From Geitlerinema sp. BBD 1991-9 (lineage in GTDB: Bacteria; Cyanobacteriota; Cyanobacteriia; Cyanobacteriales; Geitlerinemataceae), in NCBI GenBank assembly GCA_001657325.1, contig LWRO01000003.1, forward strand, positions 62,001 through 126,000: DNA of 64,000 bases, in the 5' to 3' direction. The translations under genes were made by a program, and so were the position numbers. Position 1 is the first letter of the stretch; every line of letters starts with the position of its first letter. Shown piece after piece: positions 27,003 to 35,023 of the stretch. A model generated the notes under the pieces. That model was not told the origin of the DNA, ran no database searches, and saw only the letters and a program-made list of their open reading frames with translations.

Positions 27003-28070
27003 GTGGTGATAACCAAAATACCAACAAACAATATTAATCTTTTTATAGATGGATTGGCTTATTCGGTTCAAAAATTTGGAGGAGTTATTACTTATTGGAA
27101 TAATGTTTTGTCAAGACTACCACATTTGGGAATCCAACCCCAATTATTTTTGCAAACTAAGCATAATTTTCCTGAAAAGCTAAAAAAATATGTTTCTGTA
27201 ACAGACACAATGAGTTCGATTGAGTATTGCAACATATTTCATTCTACTAAATATACTTTTCTTCAATCAGCTAAATCTCAACAAGTTGTTACAGTACATG
27301 ATACTATACCCAATATTTTCCCTCAGTATTTTCCAGAGTTTAAAGACAAAATACAAAAATGTATCGATCGTGCAAGTCATATCGTAGCAATTACAGAAAA
27401 TACAAAGCGCGATCTTTTAAAATATTACAAGGTTAACCAAGAAATCACGGTGATATATCATGGACTAGATGATTGTTTCCACAGATCTCATTTAATCGAT
27501 CGAACAACGATAAAAGCAAATCTTAAAATTTATAAAATTGACAAACCATTGATTTTGTTTGTAGGGGGTAGAAGATTGTATAAGAATTTCATATCTTTAC
27601 TTAAGGCGTATGCCAATTTAGGAATCAGCAAAGACTTTGACTTGGTTGTAGTTGGTAGTGAAAAAAAATTCTATCCAGACGAAGAATTTATAATAAGTAA
27701 ATTTAATCTGGGTGAGCAAGTAAAGCTAACGGGATATGTGAATTTAGAAGAATTAATTTATCTTTACAGAACTGCTAATGCTTTTATTTTTTCATCTTTA
27801 TATGAAGGGTTTGGCTTACCTTTAATAGAAGCTATGGCCTGTGGAACCCCGACAGCTTGCTCTGATATAGCAGTATTTCGTGAGATAGGAGGGGAAATAC
27901 CAGTTTATTTCGATCCTTGCAACATTGAAGCTATTATGACAGCCATTAAATCCCTTTTGGAATCCGATATAAATAGTCGAATTGCCAGAGGTAAAGAACA
28001 CAGCTTGGATTTTAAATGGAGTCAATCTACAGAAAAACTTGTGAAAGTTTATCAAAAAGTTATTAGTTGA
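27003..28070 (+). CDS. Glycosyltransferase family 4 protein
   Basis: A 355-aa GT-B fold enzyme of the GT4 family. The N-terminal half carries INLFIDGLAYSVQKFGGVITYW (an acceptor-side loop) and VVTVHDTIPNIFP. The C-terminal half has FVGGRRLYKNFISLLKAY and the nucleotide-sugar site SLYEGFGLPLIEAMACGTP with the EX7E-type glutamates. Start GTG 27003 (GTG 27006 also possible), with no strong ribosome-binding site. It is very AT-rich. It lies 61 bp after the peptide gene on the same strand, so it could glycosylate the peptide or belong to a polysaccharide pathway. A MITE ends the operon downstream. Confidence 0.9.
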   Translation: MVITKIPTNNINLFIDGLAYSVQKFGGVITYWNNVLSRLPHLGIQPQLFLQTKHNFPEKLKKYVSVTDTMSSIEYCNIFHSTKYTFLQSAKSQQVVTVHDTIPNIFPQYFPEFKDKIQKCIDRASHIVAITENTKRDLLKYYKVNQEITVIYHGLDDCFHRSHLIDRTTIKANLKIYKIDKPLILFVGGRRLYKNFISLLKAYANLGISKDFDLVVVGSEKKFYPDEEFIISKFNLGEQVKLTGYVNLEELIYLYRTANAFIFSSLYEGFGLPLIEAMACGTPTACSDIAVFREIGGEIPVYFDPCNIEAIMTAIKSLLESDINSRIARGKEHSLDFKWSQSTEKLVKVYQKVIS

Positions 28071-28086
28071 TCACAATAAAAAAGGT

Positions 28087-28330
28087 GTAACTGTTCAGGG
28101 GGGTCAACATCTCGAGCGAATTCCTCTAAACGCTTAATATGTATAGGTTTCAGGCATTATGCTCGATTGAGTCGAAGGTCAGTACAGACCCCAAAAAGCA
28201 GTTTTATCCTCGCCTTAGCCGGAAACAGCCGCGTAGGAATCAGCCAGAAAATCAATTACAGGCTGTTTTCTATGCTGATTTCACTCGAAGTCATGCTGGA
28301 CGATTTTCGAGATCCCCCCTGAATAGTTAC
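28087..28330. mobile_element. 244-bp non-autonomous IS66-like element with 8-bp target duplication
   Basis: Ends GTAACTGTTCAGGGGGGTC (28087-28105) and, inverted, GATCCCCCCTGAATAGTTAC (28311-28330), differing at one or two positions. The direct repeat AAAAAGGT flanks it (28079-28086 and 28331-28338). GTAA termini and 8-bp duplications are IS66 hallmarks. A 67-codon ORF inside has no transposase similarity. Confidence 0.8.
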
Positions 28331-28350
28331 AAAAAGGTTTAGGCTAATCG

Positions 28351-28387
28351 ATAGCAACCCGGTCTCTCGGAGAGACCGGGTTGCTAT
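28351..28387. repeat. 17-bp perfect hairpin of the ACCCGGTCTCT type
   Basis: ATAGCAACCCGGTCTCT and its exact complement around loop CGG, 21 bp past the murJ stop on the minus strand. A related ACCCGGTATCT hairpin lies inside the MITE at 25222-25348. It could serve as murJ's 3'-end structure, though no T-run follows on the minus strand. Confidence 0.75.
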
Positions 28388-28408
28388 TACCAGTATCGTC
28401 TACAGTTC

Positions 28409-30022
28409 TCACCGTCTCAACTTCCCACGAATCCGACGCACGAATAAATCCACCTCCGGCAAACCCATCCGCGTGACGACTAAACCAAACACCCCCAATC
28501 CCACAAAACCCGCGATCGAAAGCTCTAATAACAACAACAAAAATCCCGGTTCCACAAACCACCGTTGCATCCCCGCCAACGCACCCCAACTGGCACACCC
28601 CGCCACTACACTCAACAGCGTCAGCCACACCACCGGAGTCGCCCACTCGCGCCAGGGAATCCCGTTAATCTTTCGATCGAGCAACACCAACAACGCCACC
28701 ATCGAAATCACGTTCACCCCCACCGTCGCCAACACCAATCCCGGCGCACCGAACCAATTAATAAACAAATAGTCCAACAACGCATTGAGGAAAATATTCA
28801 CCATACTGACGCGAAACGGCGTGTCCCCGTCCCCAAGCGCGTAAAACACCCGAACTAAAACATCGCGCCCCAAATACACGAACATTCCCAATCCGTAAGC
28901 CATCAAAATCGCCGCCACGAACTCCGAAGCCGATCGATCGAACGCATATCGCTCGTAAACCACCTGCACGATGGGCATCGCCAACACCATCATTAACGCC
29001 CCCAGCGGCAACATCGTCAGTGCCGTTAAAATCAACCCCTGACGAATCCGCTGCTTTAACTCTCCCCAATGTTGCGGGTCAGACAAGCGTGACAAAATCG
29101 GCAACATCGGCACCAAAATGGCATTTGAGAGAATCCCCAGCGGCGTTTGCACCAACAGCCCCGCATAGCCCAACGCCGAAGCCGTCTGGGGAATGAACGA
29201 CGCAAACCACAAATCCGTATAAACGTTAATTTGCATCATCCCCGAAGAAAATGTCGCCGGGCCCATGACTTTCATCACCTCGCGCACCCCAGGCCGCCAA
29301 AACTCGAACCGCAGGCGCAACGTTCCCAATCCCTCGCGCCACTGCACCACCACCTGCACCAACCACTGCAACAGCGCCCCGAGGAGCGTTCCCCAAGCCA
29401 ACACCATCCCACCGAGGGTGGCATAGCGAGGATCGGTGATATTTTCGCCCAAATACAACGCCAACAAGCCCAAACCGCCAATGAGCGCGACACTGGAAAA
29501 CAACGGACTGATCGACGGCAACCAATACATATCCGCCGCGTTCAACGTGCCGAAGCCAATGCCGATGAGTCCCGCCAGCAGCGCCATCGGTGCCATGATG
29601 CGAAACTGGGCGATCGCAATTTCGCGGATTTGCAAGCCGACTTCCGTTCCCGATAAACCCGGTGCGACCAAATCCACCAGGGGACTGGCAAAAATGACCA
29701 ACGCGATTGTCACCAACAACAACACCCCACCGACGAGGGTGGTCATGGTTTCGATGAGGGGGGCCGCATCTTTTTTATCGCGTTTGGCGACGACACTGAC
29801 AATGGCACTGTGAAACGGGCCGTTGATGCCGCCGAGAAGAACCAAGAGGAAACCGGGGATAACGTAGGCGTAGTTATAGGCATCCACCGCAACCCCTACG
29901 CCGAACGCGGCCGCGATCGACTGTTGGCGAACGAGTCCGAAAACTTTGCTGATTAACGTGGCGGCGGCGACGATACCCGCAATAGAAGCCAACGATCGAG
30001 CGGTTTTATTTTCTTCAGCCAC
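28409..30022 (-). CDS. murJ: Lipid II flippase MurJ
   Basis: A 537-aa polytopic membrane protein of the MurJ/MviN family, flipping lipid II across the inner membrane for peptidoglycan synthesis. Signature parts are LISKVFGLVRQQSIAAAFG, DAYNYAYVIPGFL, the many hydrophobic helices (about 14), and NVYTDLWFASF in the second half. It starts at GTG 30022 (MAEENKTARSLASIAG). An open frame extends 126 codons further upstream but overlaps sfsA antisense and is not protein-like. It is divergent from sfsA. Confidence 0.94.
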   Translation of the reverse strand: MAEENKTARSLASIAGIVAAATLISKVFGLVRQQSIAAAFGVGVAVDAYNYAYVIPGFLLVLLGGINGPFHSAIVSVVAKRDKKDAAPLIETMTTLVGGVLLLVTIALVIFASPLVDLVAPGLSGTEVGLQIREIAIAQFRIMAPMALLAGLIGIGFGTLNAADMYWLPSISPLFSSVALIGGLGLLALYLGENITDPRYATLGGMVLAWGTLLGALLQWLVQVVVQWREGLGTLRLRFEFWRPGVREVMKVMGPATFSSGMMQINVYTDLWFASFIPQTASALGYAGLLVQTPLGILSNAILVPMLPILSRLSDPQHWGELKQRIRQGLILTALTMLPLGALMMVLAMPIVQVVYERYAFDRSASEFVAAILMAYGLGMFVYLGRDVLVRVFYALGDGDTPFRVSMVNIFLNALLDYLFINWFGAPGLVLATVGVNVISMVALLVLLDRKINGIPWREWATPVVWLTLLSVVAGCASWGALAGMQRWFVEPGFLLLLLELSIAGFVGLGVFGLVVTRMGLPEVDLFVRRIRGKLRR

Positions 30023-30172
30023 AAACGATACAAAGGTGCGAGGTGTTCCCAAATATTTAACCGCAAGACCGTCGCATCTTTTAAAATTCAGGTCGGGTGA
30101 TATTTCGATCGATCCCCGTTTTCGGGTGTTTGAGATCGATCGACCCTCCAGAAAAACCCAGAGTGTCTCGTT

Positions 30173-30901
30173 ATGACTGCCGATTTTGTCTATCGCTATC
30201 CCCCCCTGTATGCCGGAACCCTCGTCCGCCGCTACAAACGCTTTCTCGCTGACGTGGAACTCGTGAACGGCGATATCGTCACCGCCCACTGTCCCAACAC
30301 CGGACCCATGACGGGGGTATGCGATCCTGCCTCTCCCGTGATGCTGTCCTACAGCGACAACACCAAGCGCAAACACCCGTTCACCTGGGAAACGATCCAA
30401 ATGCGGGATGCCGCGCGAACTTGGGTCGGTATTAACACCGCCTTGCCCAACCGCGTGATGAAGGCGATGCTGGACACTCGATCGATCCCCGAGTTGGGTC
30501 AGTACGACGAAGTTCGTCCGGAAGTGCGCTACGGACGGGACAACAAAAGCCGCATCGATTTCCTGCTGTCTGGGGGAGATGCCGAAAAACCCATTTATCT
30601 CGAAATTAAAAACACCACCTGGGCCAAAGACAGATTAGCCCTGTTTCCCGATACTGTCACCGAACGAGGACAAAAACATTTACAAGAATTAACAGCACTG
30701 GCAAGGGAAGCACGATGCGTCATGTTGTACTTCATCAACCGAGGCGATTGCGATCGATTTGCACCGGGAGACGAAGCCGATGCCCAGTACGGTCAATTGC
30801 TGCGAACCGCGATCGATCGAGGTGTAGAAGTCTTACCCTGTCGTTTCGAGGTGACACCGGACGGATTGCAATATTTGGGATTGGCAACCCTAGAACTTTA
30901 G
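30173..30901 (+). CDS. sfsA: SfsA family DNA/RNA nuclease-like protein
   Basis: A 242-aa protein matching SfsA ('sugar fermentation stimulation') throughout. The N-terminal OB-like part holds RYKRFLADVEL and VTAHCPNTGPMTGVC. The restriction-endonuclease-like core includes SRIDFLL and YLEIKNTT, the D...E-x-K metal site, followed by TERGQKHLQEL. Its cellular role is uncertain: it binds DNA and was linked to maltose metabolism in E. coli. It lies 146 bp upstream of glnB, which has its own promoter. Confidence 0.95.
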   Translation: MTADFVYRYPPLYAGTLVRRYKRFLADVELVNGDIVTAHCPNTGPMTGVCDPASPVMLSYSDNTKRKHPFTWETIQMRDAARTWVGINTALPNRVMKAMLDTRSIPELGQYDEVRPEVRYGRDNKSRIDFLLSGGDAEKPIYLEIKNTTWAKDRLALFPDTVTERGQKHLQELTALAREARCVMLYFINRGDCDRFAPGDEADAQYGQLLRTAIDRGVEVLPCRFEVTPDGLQYLGLATLEL

Positions 30902-30953
30902 CTTTCAGTCGGTCGATTGTGGGGGCGATCGACCCACCGCTCTCCCAATCGAC

Positions 30954-30996
30954 GTATAATTTGTTACAAAATCTCCAAGGTTGTCAGTGGTAATAA
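30954..30996 (+). promoter_or_regulatory. NtcA-type promoter of glnB
   Basis: GTATAATTTGTTAC (30954-30967) fits the NtcA palindrome GTA-N8-TAC exactly. A TAATAA -10 box follows 23 bp downstream (30991-30996), the spacing expected for class II NtcA activation. The glnB start is 51 bp further on. This implies induction under nitrogen limitation. Confidence 0.8.
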
Positions 30997-31035
30997 AAAG
31001 CCATGCTGACGCAGGACTAGCTCGATAAATATTAA

Positions 31036-31386
<351 letters not shown>

Positions 31387-31410
31387 GTCTCTCGATTGTC
31401 GGAAGATTCA

Positions 31411-31449
31411 AAACAGGTGTAGGTCGTTCGACCGATGCCTGTTTTTTTT
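31411..31449 (+). terminator. Intrinsic terminator of glnB
   Basis: AAACAGG at 31411-31417 pairs with CCTGTTT at 31439-31445, with an inner GGTCG/CGACC stem, followed by a run of T. It lies 25 bp past the glnB stop. Confidence 0.88.
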
Positions 31450-31603
31450 CGCAACCGGTTTGTTTTTTAGCGATCGATGCAATGGTAACGTGAAGAGTCG
31501 ATCGGTGTTGCGGCATATGACGGGCGATTCGTGTACGATCGGCATAGCAGAACACTGATTCTCCCCACAATCCGACGATCGAGGTCAGCCTGACAACAAC
31601 GCA

Positions 31604-33181
31604 ATGGAAGCGGAAGAGCTCTTAACAAAATATGCAAAAGGCGTGCGACGGTTTATCGGCGTTAACTTGAGTGAAGCCAACCTCAGCCAAGCCAGCCTCT
31701 CGCGTATCAACTTGCGAAATGCCTGTTTGAGCGTTGCCAACCTCAGCGGGGCCAACCTCGAACGCGCCAATCTCAAAGGGGCGAAACTCAACGTCGCTAA
31801 ACTCAGCAGCAGCAACCTGCGCGGTGCGAACCTGCGAGATGCCGATCTCAACGTGGCCAACCTCATTCGCGCCGATTTAACCGGGGCCGACTTGTTTCAA
31901 GCGTCTCTGATTCGCACGGAGATGCTGCGAGCCGATTTGAGCGGGGCCGATTTGCGGGGAGCCAACCTCAGTGGGGCAATGCTCAAAGAAGCCAAACTTC
32001 CCCGCGCCAACTTTCTCGGGGCCAACCTCAGCGAGGTCGATCTCAGCTACGCGCAACTCCAAGGGGCCAACCTCGAACAAGCCACGTTTCGCCGCACGAA
32101 CTTGCGCTGGGCTGACTTGAGCGGTGCGAGCTTGAGAAATGCAGAACTCCGTCAGGTCAAACTCAGCGGGGCAAAACTCATCGAAGCCGACTTGAGAGGT
32201 GCGAACCTGCGCTGGGCCGACTTGAGCGGGGCCAACCTCAGCGGGGCCGATTTGAGCGGGGCGAAACTGAGCGGGGCCAACCTCAGTGGGGCTGATTTGA
32301 GCGGGGCCAACCTCATCGATACCAGTTTGGTGTACGCCGACTTGACTCGAGCGAACTTGATCGGTGTCGATTGGATGGGGGCCGATTTGAGCGGGGCCAA
32401 CCTGACGGGGGTGAAGCTACACGGGGTATCCCGCTTCGGGTTGAAAAGTGAAGGGACGGTCTGTCAGTGGGTCGATTTGAGTGCGAACGGCGACGGCACT
32501 CACATTCAACGCTTTCGGACTGAGCAAGTCGCCGAATTTTTCAACGAATCGTTGCCCACCGTCCGCATCCTCGTCGATGCCGTCCTCGATCCCGTTGCCC
32601 ACGTCACGCTCGCTCGGGTTTACGCCCATATCAGCCAGCATTACTCGGGGCTGAAACGGGCCCCCAATCTCGAAGTGAGCGATCGAAGAACGGTGATTAC
32701 CTTCCTGTTGGATAACGACATTCAACTGTTTCCCTGTGCTTACATCACGGTGCTGCCGTTTCAAGATGCGGATGCCGCACAAACGAATATCAAAAACCTC
32801 GTGCGATTGTTGCAAACGAAAGAGCGAGAAAACCTCAATGCCGGACAGCTTCGCTATATCGAACGGTTGCGCGGGGCGTTCAATCAAACGATCGAGCGCA
32901 CGAGTTCCATTCAAAAAAACGCCGGCGATTGGCTCGATCGAGAGACAGCGCCGGCGTTTTTTCAAGCGCCGACTCACGTGATTCTCTCCAACTCGAAAAG
33001 TCAAACCTTGGAAGTGCGACACCATCCGAGATTTGGCAAACAGCGATTGCAAGATGCCGAACGCCTCGGTTCGATCGACGCGCCGTTTCCTGAAGTGTGC
33101 GATCGAACCTTGCCACCTCCCTTCGCAATCTTCGATTTCGTGAAAACAACAACCCCCGACCTCGACATCGATCGTTTGTAG
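31604..33181 (+). CDS. Pentapeptide-repeat protein with C-terminal conserved domain (copy 1)
   Basis: A 525-aa protein. Residues 1-20 (LLTKYAKGVRRFIGVNLSEA) are the usual cyanobacterial lead-in. About 18-275 are over 45 A(D/N)LxX pentapeptides (LSGADLSGANLSGA type), expected to form a quadrilateral beta-helix. About 300-500 form a globular alpha/beta domain shared with the next gene (PTVRILVDAVLDPVAHV, TVITFLLDND, PCAYITVLPFQDAD). It has no signal peptide. The downstream paralogue starts 136 bp later, so the pair arose by duplication. Function unknown. Confidence 0.9.
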   Translation: MEAEELLTKYAKGVRRFIGVNLSEANLSQASLSRINLRNACLSVANLSGANLERANLKGAKLNVAKLSSSNLRGANLRDADLNVANLIRADLTGADLFQASLIRTEMLRADLSGADLRGANLSGAMLKEAKLPRANFLGANLSEVDLSYAQLQGANLEQATFRRTNLRWADLSGASLRNAELRQVKLSGAKLIEADLRGANLRWADLSGANLSGADLSGAKLSGANLSGADLSGANLIDTSLVYADLTRANLIGVDWMGADLSGANLTGVKLHGVSRFGLKSEGTVCQWVDLSANGDGTHIQRFRTEQVAEFFNESLPTVRILVDAVLDPVAHVTLARVYAHISQHYSGLKRAPNLEVSDRRTVITFLLDNDIQLFPCAYITVLPFQDADAAQTNIKNLVRLLQTKERENLNAGQLRYIERLRGAFNQTIERTSSIQKNAGDWLDRETAPAFFQAPTHVILSNSKSQTLEVRHHPRFGKQRLQDAERLGSIDAPFPEVCDRTLPPPFAIFDFVKTTTPDLDIDRL

Positions 33182-33316
33182 TGACCCGACCTCAGCGCTT
33201 AAAATAGCTGTCAGACTCGCGATCTCTCGTTGAAGGGCGAGATAGGCGTTTTTGGAGTGCTTGCGCGATCGGCAACTGTAGCGGAGGCATCGTTTTTTGA
33301 AGAAGATGAGGTGGTC

Positions 33317-34882
33317 ATGACACTCAAAGAATTATTAGAGCGATACGCATCCGGAGAACGAGACTTCGGTGCGATCGAGCTGAGTGAGGCCAACCTCAGC
33401 CGCGTCGATTTGCGAGAGGCCAACCTCAGTCACGCCATTTTAAGTATTGCCAACCTCAGTGGTGCGAATCTCGGTAGCGCGAACCTCAGCTATGCCAAAA
33501 TGAACGTCACCCGCTTGAGTGGGGCGAATTTGGTGCGAGCCAACCTCCGAGGCACGATCCTCAACGTTGCCAACATGATTCGGGCCAACCTCAGTCACGC
33601 CGATCTCGTGGAAGCGGCCCTGATTCGAGCGGAGATGATTCGGGCCAACCTCAGCCACGCCACCCTGACGGGGGCCAACCTCAACGGCGCCGATTTGCGA
33701 GAATCGACGCTCCGCCAAGCCGACTTGAGCGGGGCCAACCTCAGCGAAACCGACTTGCGGGGAAGTTCCCTCGTTGCGGCAATCCTCACGAACGCCAATC
33801 TCATTGGGACGGATTTCAGCAAGGCCGATTTAAGCGGTGCGGATTTGAGCAACTGCGAATTGCGTCACGCTCGCCTACACCGCGCCAACCTCAGCGGTGC
33901 CAGCTTGAGAGGGGCCAACTTGCGGTGGGCCGACTTGAGCGGGGCCAACTTGCGGTGGGCCGACTTGAGCGGCGCGAAATTGAGTGGCGCGAACCTCATC
34001 GGTGCCGATCTCAGTTGTGCCAACCTGCTGAACGCCAGTTTCGTTCACGCGGATTTGACGCAGGCGAACTTAATTCGTGCCGATTGGGAAGGGGCCGATT
34101 TGAGCGGGGCAATTTTGACGGGAGCGAAACTGTACGGGGTCGCACGGTTTAATTTGACCACGGAGGGGATGAGCTGCGATTGGCTCGATATCAGCCCCAA
34201 CGGCGATCACAGTAAGATCGTTCGCTTTACCTCAGACAATTTCGAGAAGTTTTTCAACCAGACACCACCAACGGTTCAGATCGTCGTGGATATGCCGATC
34301 GATAGTGCGGCGTTCCGCGTTCTGGCCGATTTGTACGATCGAATTGCCGAGCAGTATCCCGAGATGGGTCAACCCCCCAGCATCGATGTGGGGTATCGAC
34401 GCACGACGCTGACGTTTCGGACTGATAGTGACGAAATACTGTTTCCAACAGCTTATGTCGCGATCTTGCCGTTTCAAGATGCGGAAAACACCCAAAAAAC
34501 AGTTTTGAATCTCATTCGTTTCATTCAATCTCAAAGTCAGGAACTGCTCGGAGTCAAAGCGGCGAACCAAGTCGCCAAGTTGAGTGTGGCGATTACGCAG
34601 CGTTTGCGAAAAGTCAGCTCGATCGAATGTCTGTCGCTGTCACAAGACGAACATACTCAGTTGGAATTTTTCAAAGCGCCCACCCAAACCTCGATCGCCA
34701 ATTCCAGCAATCGGGAACTGACACTCTACAGCAATGCCACGTTTGGTAAGCGCTTTGATGCATCTGAAGCGGGCGTTCCCCTGAGCGCCCTCGCACCTCA
34801 ACGCACGCAACTCGTCCTACCTTCGCCTCAAGAATTGCTGTCTTTCATTCAAGGGTTTTATTCGTTCGACGAAAACCGATGA
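33317..34882 (+). CDS. Pentapeptide-repeat protein with C-terminal conserved domain (copy 2)
   Basis: A 521-aa paralogue of the preceding gene with the same plan: MTLKELLERYASGERDFGAI, pentapeptides at about 22-280, then the same C-terminal domain (PPTVQIVVDMPIDSAAF, TTLTFRTDSDEI, PTAYVAILPFQDAENTQ). I choose ATG 33317 because it aligns with the start of copy 1. The longer frame from 33230 adds an unrelated 29 residues. The two C-terminal domains have diverged more than the repeats, suggesting separate roles or partners. Confidence 0.88.
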   Translation: MTLKELLERYASGERDFGAIELSEANLSRVDLREANLSHAILSIANLSGANLGSANLSYAKMNVTRLSGANLVRANLRGTILNVANMIRANLSHADLVEAALIRAEMIRANLSHATLTGANLNGADLRESTLRQADLSGANLSETDLRGSSLVAAILTNANLIGTDFSKADLSGADLSNCELRHARLHRANLSGASLRGANLRWADLSGANLRWADLSGAKLSGANLIGADLSCANLLNASFVHADLTQANLIRADWEGADLSGAILTGAKLYGVARFNLTTEGMSCDWLDISPNGDHSKIVRFTSDNFEKFFNQTPPTVQIVVDMPIDSAAFRVLADLYDRIAEQYPEMGQPPSIDVGYRRTTLTFRTDSDEILFPTAYVAILPFQDAENTQKTVLNLIRFIQSQSQELLGVKAANQVAKLSVAITQRLRKVSSIECLSLSQDEHTQLEFFKAPTQTSIANSSNRELTLYSNATFGKRFDASEAGVPLSALAPQRTQLVLPSPQELLSFIQGFYSFDENR

Positions 34883-35020
34883 AAGCGGGGAAGAGATGAG
34901 GGGATGAGGCGGTGCGGAGATGAGGGGATGAGGAGAACTCGACTCTCCATTTCCCATCCTTGTTTTCCTCTTGTCTCCGATCTCTGAACTGTTACCTCTT
35001 GTCCGTTCTCCATTTCCCTA
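34883..35020. repeat. Purine-rich GAGATGAGGGGATGAGG repeat after pentapeptide gene 2
   Basis: Begins 9 bp after the stop with GAGATGAGGGGATGAGG, repeats it once after GCGGTGCG, then passes into a pyrimidine-rich half (CTCTCCATTTCCCATCC, TTTTCCTCTTGTCTCC). It has the same architecture as the tracts after topA, the helicase-like gene and the VOC gene. Confidence 0.65.
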
Positions 35021-35023
35021 GTT

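Noticed and set aside
28139-28342. 67-codon ORF near the glycosyltransferase
   Set aside because: It lies inside the IS66-like MITE, running out through its right end, and has no transposase or other similarity.
30023-30400. N-terminal extension of murJ (126 codons)
   Set aside because: It is antisense to the conserved sfsA coding region and lacks similarity to the flippase family; GTG 30022 fits the known start.
31640-34140. Long tandem DNA repeats
   Set aside because: They are the coding repeats of the two pentapeptide proteins, not a CRISPR array or satellite; antisense ORFs there are shadows.
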